From the NCBI RefSeq assembly GCF_018130165.1, contig NZ_JAFCLZ010000023.1:62001-126000 (forward strand): a DNA stretch of 64,000 nt, in the 5' to 3' direction. Position numbers and translations under genes: made by a program. The stretch's first letter is position 1; every line of letters starts with the position of its first letter. The notes below the pieces were generated by a model. The model saw only the letters and a list, made by a program, of their open reading frames with translations. It was not told where the DNA came from and did not search any database. This document shows positions 49,794 through 58,466 of the stretch, piece by piece. Source of the DNA: Bradyrhizobium sp. JYMT SZCCT0180. Lineage in GTDB: Bacteria > Pseudomonadota > Alphaproteobacteria > Rhizobiales > Xanthobacteraceae.

Positions 49794-50963
49794 CTACAAC
49801 GGCAACCCCACATAATTCTCAGACAGCGACGCCGACGCAGCCTTCGAACTGACCAGATATTCCAGCTCCGCGAGCTGAATCCGCGCGCCAAACTCGCCCT
49901 GATCGGGGAATTTGTGCAGCATCGAGGTCATCCACCACGAGAACCGCACCGCCTTCCAGACCCGCGTCAGCGCCTTGGCCGAATAATTGTCGATCCCGGC
50001 ACTGGACTTCTCGTCGTAATATTCGCGCAGCGCGCTCGAGAGGTAATGCACGTCGCTGGCGGCGAGATTCAGTCCCTTGGCGCCGGTCGGCGGCACGATG
50101 TGGGAGGCATCGCCGGCCAGGAACATTGTTCCGAACCGCATCGGTTCGGCGACGAAGCTGCGCAAGGGGGCGATGCTTTTTTCGATCGACGGCCCGGTGA
50201 CGAGTTCATCGACCGCCTTCTGGTCGAGCCGGCGTTTCAGCTCATCCCAGAACCGCTCGTCCGGCCATTGGTCGATGTGGTCGTCCAGCGGGCATTGCAC
50301 GTAATAGCGGCTGCGCTGGGTCGAGCGCATGGTGCACAGCGCAAAGCCGCGCGCATGGTTGGAATAGATCAGCTCATGGCTGACCGGCGGGGTTTCCGAA
50401 AGAATTCCGAGCCAGCCGAACGGATAGATCCGCTCAAAGGTCTGGATCGCCGAGGGTTTGACGCTGGCGCGGCTGACGCCGTGAAATCCGTCGCAGCCGG
50501 CGATGAAGTCGCAGGCGATCTCGTGGCTGACGCCGTCCTTGGTGTATGTGACGCGCGGATGATCGGTGTCGAAATCATGCGGTTTGACCTCACTGGCCTG
50601 ATAGACCGTGGTGAGGCCGGCGGCCTTGCGCGCGTTCATCAGGTCGAGCGTCACCTCGGTCTGGCCGTAGATCATGACCGTCTTGCCGGTCGCCGCATGC
50701 ATGTCGATGCGGTGCCGCGCGCCGCCGAACGCCAGTTCCACGCCATGGTGCACCAGGCCCTCGCGATGGGCGCGCGCGCCGGCGCCGACCTCGTCGAGCA
50801 GCGCCACGGTGCCCTCTTCCAGCAGGCCGGCGCGGATGCGGCCGAGCACATATTCCGGGGTCTGGCGCTCGAGAATGACGTTATCGATGCCGTAGCGGTG
50901 AAGTAGTTGCCCAAGCAACAATCCAGCCGGCCCGGCGCCTATGATTGCGACTTTAGTCCGCAA
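49794..50963 (-). CDS. pobA: 4-hydroxybenzoate 3-monooxygenase
   Basis: 389 residues from TTG at 50963 with GGGAG 7 nt upstream; homologues begin (M)RTKVAIIGAGPAGLLLG and are about 390 long, so the TTG is right. FAD GAGPAGLLLGQLL (8-20), RIRAGLLEEG (about 43), HELIYSNHARGFAL and RSRYYVQCP (substrate Tyr/Arg) and GDASHIVPPTGAKGLNLA (FAD-binding DG/GD motif) match PobA. It converts 4-hydroxybenzoate to protocatechuate. Divergent from the TRAP transporter, 269 bp apart; adjacent lignin-acid locus feeds it. Confidence 0.92.
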   Translation of the reverse strand: MRTKVAIIGAGPAGLLLGQLLHRYGIDNVILERQTPEYVLGRIRAGLLEEGTVALLDEVGAGARAHREGLVHHGVELAFGGARHRIDMHAATGKTVMIYGQTEVTLDLMNARKAAGLTTVYQASEVKPHDFDTDHPRVTYTKDGVSHEIACDFIAGCDGFHGVSRASVKPSAIQTFERIYPFGWLGILSETPPVSHELIYSNHARGFALCTMRSTQRSRYYVQCPLDDHIDQWPDERFWDELKRRLDQKAVDELVTGPSIEKSIAPLRSFVAEPMRFGTMFLAGDASHIVPPTGAKGLNLAASDVHYLSSALREYYDEKSSAGIDNYSAKALTRVWKAVRFSWWMTSMLHKFPDQGEFGARIQLAELEYLVSSKAASASLSENYVGLPL

Positions 50964-51029
50964 TTGCTTGCTCCCATGGTCTGATACAGATTGGCACGCC
51001 GACGCTTGCGCGGGGTGTTGCAATGATAA

Positions 51030-51042
51030 TTATATCATATAA
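51030..51042. promoter_or_regulatory. TTATATCATATAA palindrome in the pobA-TRAP gap
   Basis: Perfect 13-bp palindrome in an AT-rich divergent gap. Shares the ATATAAC end with the 55687 palindrome, so a common regulator is possible. Confidence 0.45.
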
Positions 51043-51168
51043 CAATTTTCGCAAAGGGCGTTGCTGCGAAACATTGTCGTTTGTTGCGCTGCACCGCAAG
51101 GCTGTCCCGTCGACGGACGCGTGGAAGCGCCGCACCAACGTCCGGCTTGAAAAGCCGCGCCAACTATA

Positions 51169-51178
51169 TAACATGTTA
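51169..51178. promoter_or_regulatory. TAACATGTTA palindrome before the TRAP SBP gene
   Basis: Perfect 10-bp palindrome in the same gap, followed by AACTAACA and preceded by CTATA; 55 nt before the TRAP start. Confidence 0.4.
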
Positions 51179-51232
51179 ACTAACAAGACCGGGCGCCAAG
51201 CCCGCCTTCATGCGCAAAGGGAGAGAATGCCG

Positions 51233-52249
51233 ATGAGAAAAGCGTTTTTGGCGCTGCTGCTCGCCGCCAGTGTGACGCCTGCGATGGCGCAGGAAAAAAA
51301 CTTCGAATTGAAACTGTCGCATTGGGTGCCGGCGTCGCACCCGCTGCAGAAGGCGCTGGAAGACTGGGGCTCCGCGGTCGAAAAGGAATCCGGTGGCACC
51401 ATCAAGTACAAGGTGTTCCCGGCCCAGCAGCTCGGCAAGGCGTTCGACCATTATGACATGGCGCGCGATGGCATCGCCGACGTCACCTATATCAATCCGG
51501 GTTATCAGCCCGGCCGCTTCCCGATCATCGGCGCCGGTGAATTGCCGTTCCTGATGTCGGACGCCAAGGGCGGCTCGATGGCGCTCGACGCCTGGTACCG
51601 CAAATATGCCGAGAAGGAGATGAAGGACGTCAAGTTCTGCCTCGGCTTCATCCACTCGCCCTCCACGTTCCATTCGCGCACCAAGAAGATCGTGGTGCCC
51701 GACGACGTCAAGGGCATGAAGATCCGCCCCGCCCACGCCACCATGGCGAATTACGTCACCCTGCTCGGCGGCACCAACGTGCAGTCCTCGGCGCCCGAGG
51801 TCCGCGACATCATCGAGCGCGGCGTCGCCGACGCCGTCACCTTCCCGTGGGGATCGGTGCTGCTGTTCGGCATCGACAAGGTGACGAAGTATCACATCGA
51901 GGCGCCGATCTACGTCACGACCTTTGCCTTCGTGATGAACAAGGACAAGTACAACCAGATGTCCGACCGCCAGAAGAAGGCGATCGACAACAACTGCAAC
52001 ACCGAGGCCGCCGGCCGCGTCGGCGGACCCTGGGGCGACTACGAGAACTCCGGCGTTGCCAAGATCAAGGCGCTGCCCGACCACGAAGTCTACAAATTGT
52101 CGCCGGAGCAGACCGCGCTGTGGAAGAAGGCGTCCGAGCCGCTGATCAAGACCTGGGCGGACAACGTCAAGAAAGCCGGCGGCGACCCGGATGCAGCGAT
52201 GACCGAGCTCCGCGCCGAGCTGACCAAGCACAACGCCTTGGCGCAGTAA
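51233..52249 (+). CDS. dctP: TRAP transporter solute-binding protein (aromatic acid uptake)
   Basis: 338 residues from the ATG at 51233; an ATG at 51227 is the alternative. Signal peptide MRKAFLALLLAASVTPAMA. Mature KNFELKLSHWVPASHPLQKALEDWG is the DctP start, and the later GMKIRPAHATMANYVTLLGG contains the conserved Arg that binds the carboxylate of ligands. In Rhodopseudomonas a TRAP system (TarPQM) beside the cou genes takes up p-coumarate, ferulate and cinnamate; the same neighbourhood here suggests the same role. Substrate inferred from context. Confidence 0.85.
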   Translation: MRKAFLALLLAASVTPAMAQEKNFELKLSHWVPASHPLQKALEDWGSAVEKESGGTIKYKVFPAQQLGKAFDHYDMARDGIADVTYINPGYQPGRFPIIGAGELPFLMSDAKGGSMALDAWYRKYAEKEMKDVKFCLGFIHSPSTFHSRTKKIVVPDDVKGMKIRPAHATMANYVTLLGGTNVQSSAPEVRDIIERGVADAVTFPWGSVLLFGIDKVTKYHIEAPIYVTTFAFVMNKDKYNQMSDRQKKAIDNNCNTEAAGRVGGPWGDYENSGVAKIKALPDHEVYKLSPEQTALWKKASEPLIKTWADNVKKAGGDPDAAMTELRAELTKHNALAQ

Positions 52250-52260
52250 AAGACTCGTGG

Positions 52261-52443
52261 TTCTCCCTCTCCCGCTTGCGGGGGAGGGCGGGGTGGGGGT
52301 GTCGCCGCGAGTCACGCTGTTCGAGTGGAGAGAGCCCCCACCCGCCGCGCTCTTCGAGCGCCATAGCCGAAGCTTCGCTTCGGCGTCTTTATCTAAGAAC
52401 GGCCGCCGAAGGCGGCCTATGCTCCCCCGCAAGCGGGAGAGGT
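52261..52443. repeat. hairpin repeat between TRAP genes
   Basis: TCTCCCTCTCCCGCTTGCGGGGGAGGGCGG ... CCCCCGCAAGCGGGAGAGGTGA plus an internal CATAGCCGAAGC / GCGGCCTATG-type stretch. Same family as the 268 repeat. It separates DctP from DctQ by 254 bp, unusually far for TRAP genes. Confidence 0.85.
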
Positions 52444-52503
52444 GAACTGAATTCCGGGCGCCACCGAATTTTCATCAACTCGCTTAAGTCTTAGGACCCC
52501 CAC

Positions 52504-53013
52504 ATGAATCGCGCCTCGATGGATCGTTTCATCGATACGATCGAATGGATCGCGGCGGCGTTTGTCGGCATTGTCGCCGCCAACATCTTCCTGGCCGTGC
52601 TGCTGCGTAACATCTTCAACTATTCGATCCCGGATTCCTTCGACATCGGCCGCATGATGCTCGGCATCCTGATCTTCTGGGGCATCGCGGCGACCAGCTA
52701 TCGCGGCGGGCACATCACCGTCGATCTGGTCTGGGCCAATGTCGGCCCGAGATACCAGCGGATGATCGACGTTTTCGCCACCCTGGTGCTGCTGTTCGTG
52801 GTGGCGGTGCAGACCTGGACGCTGTTCGACAAGGTGCAGGGCACCTACAACGACAATGTCCTGACCTTCGACATGCGCATGCCAACCTGGCCGTTCTTCG
52901 CAATCGCGTGGGCCGGCGACGCCTCCGCGGTGCTGCTGATCGCGATCCGCACCTACCGCCTGATCTTCCATCCGGAAGACATCCATGATGCCAAAGAAAC
53001 CACGGTAGAGTAG
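52504..53013 (+). CDS. TRAP transporter small permease (DctQ type)
   Basis: 169 residues with four transmembrane segments; N-terminal RFIDTIEWIAAAFVGIVAANIFLAVLLRNIFNY and the FDIGRMMLGILIFWGIAATSYRGGHITVDLVW signature are those of the DctQ 4-TM subunit. It pairs with DctM (6 nt downstream) and DctP. Confidence 0.88.
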   Translation: MNRASMDRFIDTIEWIAAAFVGIVAANIFLAVLLRNIFNYSIPDSFDIGRMMLGILIFWGIAATSYRGGHITVDLVWANVGPRYQRMIDVFATLVLLFVVAVQTWTLFDKVQGTYNDNVLTFDMRMPTWPFFAIAWAGDASAVLLIAIRTYRLIFHPEDIHDAKETTVE

Positions 53014-53019
53014 GGCATC

Positions 53020-54336
53020 ATGAGTACCGACGCCGTCGCCATTCTCGGATTTGTCGCGCTGTTTGCGCTGATGTTGCTGCGCGTGCCCGTGGGCATGGCG
53101 ATGGGGCTCGTCGGCGTCACCGGCTTTGGATACCTCGTCGGCTTTACCCCGGCGCTCAAGATGGTCGGCCAGACCTCGATGCGCACGGTGACCGACTATA
53201 CGTTCGGCGTCATTCCGATGTTCCTGCTGATGGGCGCCTTCGTCAGCAATTCCGGAATGAGCCGCGAACTGTTTCGCGCCGCCAACGGCTTCGTCGGCCA
53301 TCTGCGCGGCGGCCTCGGCATCGCCACGGTCGCGGCCTGCGGCGGCTTCGCCGCGATCTGCGGCTCGTCGGTGGCGACGGCCGCGACGTTCTCCGCCGTC
53401 GCCTATCCGGAAATGCGCCGCTTCGGCTATCCACAATCCTTCGCCACCGGCGTGATCGCGGCCGGCGGCACGCTGGGCGCGATGCTGCCGCCGTCGACGG
53501 TGCTGGCGGTCTACGGCATCATCACCGAGCAGGACATCGGCAAGCTGTTCATGGCCGGCATCATTCCCGGCCTGCTCGCCATGGCCATGTACATGATCAC
53601 GATCTCCCTGATCGGCTGGTTCCGGCCCGACTTCCTGCCGAAGGGACCGCAAACCACCTGGCGCGAACGCTTTGCCGGCCTGAAAGACATCTGGGCGCCG
53701 GTGCTGCTGTTCGTCTTCGTGATCGGCGGACTTTACGGCCTGCCGTTCCTGCCGCGCTTTACGCCGACCGAGGCGGGCGGTGTCGGCGCCACCGGCGCGT
53801 TCCTGATCGGCGTCCTCACCGGGCGGCTGAACAAGGAAAAAATCCTGAATTCGCTGCTGCAGGCGACCCGCACCGCGGCGGCCGTCTTCACCGTGCTGAT
53901 CGGCGCGTTGATCTTCGGCTATTTCCTCACGGTGACGCAGACCCCGCAAAAGGTCACCGAACTGCTCACCGGCCTCGGGCTCGGCCCCTACGGCATCCTC
54001 GCGCTGATCATGGTGATGTATCTGGTGCTGGGCTGCCTGATGGACGCGATGGCCATGATCATCCTGACGGTGCCGATCATCTTCCCGGTCATCATGCATC
54101 TCGGCTTCGACCCGATCTGGTTCGGCGTCATCATCGTGATGACGGTGGAACTCGGCCTGATCCATCCGCCGGTCGGCATGAACGTCTTTGTCATCAAGAG
54201 CGTGGTCAAGGACGTGTCGTTCACGACAATCTTCCGCGGCGTGATCCCGTTCGTCGTGACCGACCTGATCCGCCTGGTGATCCTGATTGCATTCCCGATC
54301 CTGGCGCTCTGGCTCCCGCAACGCATGATGGGGTAG
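53020..54336 (+). CDS. TRAP transporter large permease (DctM type)
   Basis: 438 residues, about 12 TM segments. GVIPMFLLMGAFVSNSGMSRELFRAANGFVGHLRGG and GSSVATAATFSAVAYPEMRRFGYP and GTLGAMLPPSTVLAVYGIITEQDIGKLFMAGIIPG are DctM signatures. Forms the Na+- or H+-driven translocation pore with DctQ. It starts 6 nt after dctQ. Confidence 0.92.
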   Translation: MSTDAVAILGFVALFALMLLRVPVGMAMGLVGVTGFGYLVGFTPALKMVGQTSMRTVTDYTFGVIPMFLLMGAFVSNSGMSRELFRAANGFVGHLRGGLGIATVAACGGFAAICGSSVATAATFSAVAYPEMRRFGYPQSFATGVIAAGGTLGAMLPPSTVLAVYGIITEQDIGKLFMAGIIPGLLAMAMYMITISLIGWFRPDFLPKGPQTTWRERFAGLKDIWAPVLLFVFVIGGLYGLPFLPRFTPTEAGGVGATGAFLIGVLTGRLNKEKILNSLLQATRTAAAVFTVLIGALIFGYFLTVTQTPQKVTELLTGLGLGPYGILALIMVMYLVLGCLMDAMAMIILTVPIIFPVIMHLGFDPIWFGVIIVMTVELGLIHPPVGMNVFVIKSVVKDVSFTTIFRGVIPFVVTDLIRLVILIAFPILALWLPQRMMG

Positions 54337-54407
54337 AGCATGATCCGGAAAAGTGGGTACCGGTTTTCCCTCGACAAACGCGGAGCGTTTGCTCGAAGAT
54401 CATGCTC
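54336..54407. repeat. GAGCATGATC ... GATCATGCTC inverted repeat
   Basis: Perfect 10-bp ends, 72 bp overall, with an internal AACGCGGAGCGTT pair; known Rhizobiales dispersed repeat. It overlaps the DctM stop. Confidence 0.88.
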
Positions 54408-54422
54408 CACTAAAGGACTTCC

Positions 54423-54884
54423 ATGACGCCACAGCTTGAGACAAAGTATGTCTTCACGCTCACCGTCCGTATCGGCGAGGTGACCTCGGCCGGCGAGACC
54501 GGCCACGGCGTGCGCCGGATCATCCCGATCCTCGGCGGCGAGGTGCGCGGCGAGGGCGTCAACGGAAAGGTCTGCCCGTTCGGCGCGGATTTCCAGATTA
54601 TCCGGCCCAACGAACTGATCGAGCTGGAAGCCAAATACGCCTTCGAGACCGACGACGGCGCGACCGTCTATGTCGAGAACAAGGGCCTGCGCTTCGGCCC
54701 GGTCGATCTGCTGCAGAAGCTAAAACGCGGCGAGCCGGTCGATCCCAAGCTGATCTACTTCCGCACCGTGCCGAAATTCGAGACCGGCCATGAGAAATAC
54801 CGCTGGCTGATGCAAAACCTCTTCATCGGCTCCGCCGCCCGCCACGCCGACCGCGTCGTCATCGACGTCCATCAGGTGTTGTGA
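54423..54884 (+). CDS. DUF3237 protein
   Basis: 153 residues. A beta-barrel DUF3237 protein: VFTLTVRIGEVTSAGETGHGVRRIIPILGGEVRG, then PNELIELEAKYAFETDDGATVYVENKG. Function unknown; in lignin-acid loci it is often next to TRAP and cou genes, so it might assist substrate or CoA-ester handling. Same operon as dctM (repeat between). Confidence 0.8.
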   Translation: MTPQLETKYVFTLTVRIGEVTSAGETGHGVRRIIPILGGEVRGEGVNGKVCPFGADFQIIRPNELIELEAKYAFETDDGATVYVENKGLRFGPVDLLQKLKRGEPVDPKLIYFRTVPKFETGHEKYRWLMQNLFIGSAARHADRVVIDVHQVL

Positions 54885-54900
54885 GGGAACGGTTTTTCCC

Positions 54901-55026
54901 CGTCATTGCGAGCGCAGCGAAGCAACCCATGGCACGCCCAGCCGAGGAATGGATTGCTTCGTCACTTCGCTCCCTTGCGCAAACGCTTTTGCGTTTGTCG
55001 CAGGCAATGATGGTTGCCTGCGACAA
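54901..55026. repeat. CGTCATTGCGAGCGCAGCGAAGCAA repeat
   Basis: A common rhizobial repeat: CGTCATTGCGAGCGCAGCGAAGCAA... ATTGCTTCGTCACTTCGCTC... with GCAAACGCTTTTGCGTTTG stem. Confidence 0.85.
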
Positions 55027-55030
55027 AACA

Positions 55031-55440
55031 ACCCGACGGGCAAAATTCCGCTTCCCTCGTCGGGCAAATCAGCGGTTTGAATCGTCGCGTCCCGCCCGAC
55101 AAGAGGGGCGTGCGCACGTCACGAACGCGCGGCGGGATGCGGTGGACGCTGGTTCACGCCTGACGACGGCGTGGATTAAGCGTACGGCAAAACCGTGTGG
55201 TCCTGGCGCCCGTTGCCGGCGTCAAGCTGTCGGATAAGCGCAAGCGGAAACGACAGCGACGGAGTCAACCAAGAACTCGTCTCCGGGGAGATCACGGCAT
55301 AAGCCGTAAAGCCATTGCGCAGGGAAGGCCGGGTGTTCTCCGCTGCCCTGTATGCTCGTGTGCAGCCTACTTAGTGCAAACCGCACACGGGACCGCGGGT
55401 GCAGCGCGCACCCGGTCTTCCCTGCGCCCTCTCATTGGAG
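55031..55440. repeat. conserved structured dispersed repeat (ncRNA-like)
   Basis: About 400 bp that I recognise as a frequent unannotated sequence in Bradyrhizobium genomes. A 19-bp stem pairs 55317-55335 with 55409-55427 (one G-U wobble); inside, CGTGTGC (55357-55363) pairs with GCACACG (55383-55389). Upstream, runs such as GGCGTGGATTAAGCG follow in a fixed order. It has no long open frame, so it could be a structured RNA or an intron/MITE-like relic. Confidence 0.6.
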
Positions 55441-55503
55441 GGCAAGGAAGTTTCTGGCAAAGCTCGGGCGCAGTGCGTCGCGAGATCGCAAACTCATATT
55501 CAG

Positions 55504-55632
55504 TGTCATCGTCCGCCCGAGTGCGCAATTGCGCACGGGGGGCGGACGATCCAGTATCCCAGAGACGCCAATGATAGAACCGAGAAGTCGCGGCGTACTG
55601 GATCCCCGCCTGCGCGGGGATGACAGCGGAAT
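55504..55632. repeat. CATCGTCCGCCCG hairpin repeat
   Basis: TGTCATCGTCCGCCC...GGGCGGACGATCC with GTGCGCAATTGCGCAC palindrome, followed by TGGATCCCCGCCTGCGCGGGGATGACA hairpin. Confidence 0.8.
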
Positions 55633-55686
55633 GTGGGGCCGCACGTTCGCCGGGACGACGATAGGTAGAGGATTGACTCCCGCGCC

Positions 55687-55709
55687 AATAGTTATAAAAT
55701 ATAACTATT
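55687..55709. promoter_or_regulatory. perfect 23-bp palindrome before the cou-like operon
   Basis: Two 10-bp arms, AATAGTTATA and TATAACTATT, around AAA. Position 22 nt upstream of the enoyl-CoA hydratase ATG, overlapping the core promoter, suits a MarR-type repressor (CouR in Rhodopseudomonas responds to p-coumaroyl-CoA). No marR gene is within the window. Confidence 0.7.
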
Positions 55710-55730
55710 CTGGACGGGAAACAATAATCC

Positions 55731-56531
55731 ATGGGAAACGCCGCTTCCGCAACCGCTGACCAGGCCGGATTGCTCACCATCGAGAAATCAGGCGCGGTGC
55801 TGACCGTGGGTCTCAACCGCCCCGCCAAGCGCAATGCGCTGAACGACGGCATCATCCTTGCGATCCAGGATTGCTTTGCCAATCTTCCCGAAGGGACCGG
55901 CGCGGTTGTCATTCATGGCATCGGCGACCATTTCTCCTCCGGTCTCGATCTGTCTGAACTGACCGAGCACGACGCCACCGAGGGCCTGCGGCACTCGCAG
56001 ATGTGGCATCGGGTGTTCGACCGCATTCAATACAGCCCCGTGCCTGTCATCGCGGCGCTCAAGGGCGCGGTGATTGGCGGCGGGCTGGAGCTGGCCTGCG
56101 CCGCGCATATCCGCGTCGCCGAACCGTCAGCCTATTTCGCCTTGCCCGAGGGCCAGCGCGGCATCTTCGTCGGCGGTGGCGGCTCGGTGCGGCTGCCGCG
56201 GCTGATCGGCGTGGCGCGGATGACCGACATGATGCTGACCGGGCGGGTCTATTCCGCGACCGAAGGCGCCGCCTACGGTTTCTCGCAATATCTCACCGAA
56301 GCCGGCGGCGCGCTGCCCAAGGCGCTGGAGCTGGCCGAACGCGTCGCGGCCAATGCCCCGCTGACCAACTTTGCGGTGCTGCAGGCATTGCCGATGATCG
56401 CGGAAGCCAATCCGCAGGCCGGCCTCCTGATGGAATCGCTGATGGCCACGGTGGCGCAGAGCGACAAGGAAGCAAAACGCCGGATCCGTGAGTTTCTCGA
56501 TCGCAAGACCGCCAAAGTGAAGCCGACATGA
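55731..56531 (+). CDS. couA: enoyl-CoA hydratase (hydroxycinnamoyl-CoA hydratase, couA-like)
   Basis: 266 residues. Crotonase marks VGLNRPAKRNAL, FSSGLDLSEL, and both hydratase glutamates: GGGLELACAAHI (Glu144 position) and ALPEGQRGIFVGGGG (Glu164). It would hydrate the enoyl-CoA of p-coumaroyl/feruloyl-CoA. First gene of an operon with the ligase (overlap ATGA at 56528). Symbol by synteny to R. palustris couA, where the ligase is couB. Confidence 0.83.
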   Translation: MGNAASATADQAGLLTIEKSGAVLTVGLNRPAKRNALNDGIILAIQDCFANLPEGTGAVVIHGIGDHFSSGLDLSELTEHDATEGLRHSQMWHRVFDRIQYSPVPVIAALKGAVIGGGLELACAAHIRVAEPSAYFALPEGQRGIFVGGGGSVRLPRLIGVARMTDMMLTGRVYSATEGAAYGFSQYLTEAGGALPKALELAERVAANAPLTNFAVLQALPMIAEANPQAGLLMESLMATVAQSDKEAKRRIREFLDRKTAKVKPT

Positions 56532-58420
56532 GCGCCAAGCCCAACATCTCCCCAAGTGAAAGCGCCACGCGCACCGGCAGCGCCCATCCGCTCCGCGCGA
56601 TCTCGTTCGGCAATCCCGACGTCACGGTCGAGCGCCGCGATGACGGCACCATCTATCTCAGGCCGAAGCTCAAACTGCGCGACTACCCGGTTCGCATCAC
56701 CGATCGCCTGCATCATTGGGCCCGGGAAGCGCCCGAGCGCGTCTTCATGGGGGAACGGGATGCGAGCGGCGGCTGGCGAAAAATCACCTACGCGCAACTG
56801 CTGACCTCGACGCGGCGCATCGCCTCGGCGCTGCTGGCGCGCGGGCTTTCGGCGGAAAAGCCGATCGTGATCCTGTCGGGCAATTCGGTCGACCATGCGC
56901 TGCTGGCGTTCGGCGCGCTCTATGCCGGCATTCCCTTCTGCCCGGTGTCGCCGGCCTATTCGCTGGTGTCGCGCGATTACGGCAAGCTCGCCTTCCTGAT
57001 GAAGCTGTTGACGCCCGGCCTCGTCTTCGCCGACGACGCCACGAAATTCGCCGATGCGCTTGCCACCAACGTTTCGCAGGGAACAGAGATCGCGGCAACA
57101 CGCGGCGAGGTGCCCGGCCGCGACGTGACGCTGCTGTCGGATCTCCTGGCGACGCCGGAGCATTGGCGCCTCGACGCGGCGCACGAGGCCATCGGCCCGG
57201 ACACAATTGCAAAGTTCCTGCTGACGTCGGGCTCGACCGGTAATCCCAAGGCCGTCATCAACACCCAGCGGATGATCTGCGCCAACCAGGTGATGCTGCG
57301 CGAAACGCTGGCGTTCCTGATGGACGAGCCGCCTGTCATCATCGACTGGCTGCCGTGGAATCACACCTTCGGCGGCAACCACAATATCGGGCTGACGCTG
57401 TTCAACGGCGGCTCGATGTATCTCGACGAGGGCAAGCCGATGCCCGGCGGCATCGAGGAGACCGTGCGCAACCTCCGGGAGATTTCGCCGACAGTCTATT
57501 TCAACGTCCCCAAGGGCTATGAATCGCTGCTGCCCTATCTGCGCGAAGATTCAGCGCTGCGCGCAAAATTCTTCGGGCGGCTGCACGCGATGTTCTTCTC
57601 CGGTGCGGCGCTGTCGCCGTTCGTCTGGAACAGCCTCGACGAGCTCGCGGTGCAGGAGACCGGTTTCCGGGTGCCGATGCTGACCGGCCTCGGCGCCACG
57701 GAAACCTCGCCGTTCTTCATGTCGGTACGTCCCGACACCAGCCGCTCCGGCCATGTCGGCCTTCCCGTGCTAGGCAACGACGCAAAATTGCTGCCCAACA
57801 ACGGCAAGCTGGAGGTCCGCGCCAAGGGGCCAAACGTCACGCCGGGGTACTGGCGTCAGCCCGAACTGACCGCGGCGGCATTCGACGAGGAAGGCTTTTA
57901 CAAATTCGGCGATGCGCTCAAGCCTGTTGATCCCGACAATATCGACGCCGGCTTCGACTTCGATGGCCGCATCGCCGAGGACTTCAAGCTTGCCAGCGGC
58001 ACCTGGGTCAGCGTCGGTCCCTTGAGGGCGCGCTTCGTCGCGGCCTGCGCGCCCTTGGTGCGCGACGTCGTGATCGCCGGCATCAACCGCGACGAATTGT
58101 CGGCGCTGGTGATGCTCGATCTCGACGGCTGCCGTCTGATCAACCCGAAACTTCCTGCGAACGATCTCGCGGCAGCGGCGTCTGATCCGCTGATCCGCGC
58201 GGCGTTCCGCGAGCGGTTTCAAAAGCTGCTCGCCGATGCCACGGGCTCGTCGAACCGGATCACGCGCGCGGTGCTGTTCGATGCGGCACTGTCGATCGAT
58301 CGCGGCGAAGTCACCGACAAGGGTTCCATCAACCAGCGTGCGGTAATCGAGCATCGCAGCGCGCTGATCGAGCAGATTTATGCACCGGCGCCGCCGGCGC
58401 AGGTCATCGCGCTGAAATGA
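56528..58420 (+). CDS. couB: feruloyl/p-coumaroyl-CoA synthase
   Basis: 630 residues. ANL motifs: FLLTSGSTGNPKAVINTQ, TGLGATETSPF, C-terminal DRGEVTDKGSINQR. Feruloyl-CoA synthase family (ATP + CoA + hydroxycinnamate to hydroxycinnamoyl-CoA + AMP). Start overlaps the hydratase stop. A paralogue is at 22301. Symbol by synteny. Confidence 0.87.
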   Translation: MSAKPNISPSESATRTGSAHPLRAISFGNPDVTVERRDDGTIYLRPKLKLRDYPVRITDRLHHWAREAPERVFMGERDASGGWRKITYAQLLTSTRRIASALLARGLSAEKPIVILSGNSVDHALLAFGALYAGIPFCPVSPAYSLVSRDYGKLAFLMKLLTPGLVFADDATKFADALATNVSQGTEIAATRGEVPGRDVTLLSDLLATPEHWRLDAAHEAIGPDTIAKFLLTSGSTGNPKAVINTQRMICANQVMLRETLAFLMDEPPVIIDWLPWNHTFGGNHNIGLTLFNGGSMYLDEGKPMPGGIEETVRNLREISPTVYFNVPKGYESLLPYLREDSALRAKFFGRLHAMFFSGAALSPFVWNSLDELAVQETGFRVPMLTGLGATETSPFFMSVRPDTSRSGHVGLPVLGNDAKLLPNNGKLEVRAKGPNVTPGYWRQPELTAAAFDEEGFYKFGDALKPVDPDNIDAGFDFDGRIAEDFKLASGTWVSVGPLRARFVAACAPLVRDVVIAGINRDELSALVMLDLDGCRLINPKLPANDLAAAASDPLIRAAFRERFQKLLADATGSSNRITRAVLFDAALSIDRGEVTDKGSINQRAVIEHRSALIEQIYAPAPPAQVIALK

Positions 58421-58466
58421 ATTCCAGGAATTCAACTTCGAGAAGATTTGACCAGGGAGAAACACA

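Larger units (their letters stand above)
54885..55730. other. long non-coding stretch full of repeats
   Basis: 846 bp without a supported gene. Holds the 54901-55026 hairpin repeat, the 55031-55440 structured repeat, the 55504-55632 hairpin, and the 23-bp operator-like palindrome 55687-55709 before the cou operon. Short open frames here have no ribosome sites. Confidence 0.8.

Noticed and set aside
52417..54321. 634-residue minus-strand open frame
   Set aside because: Antisense to the TRAP permease genes; extreme charge and repetitive HDDR text.
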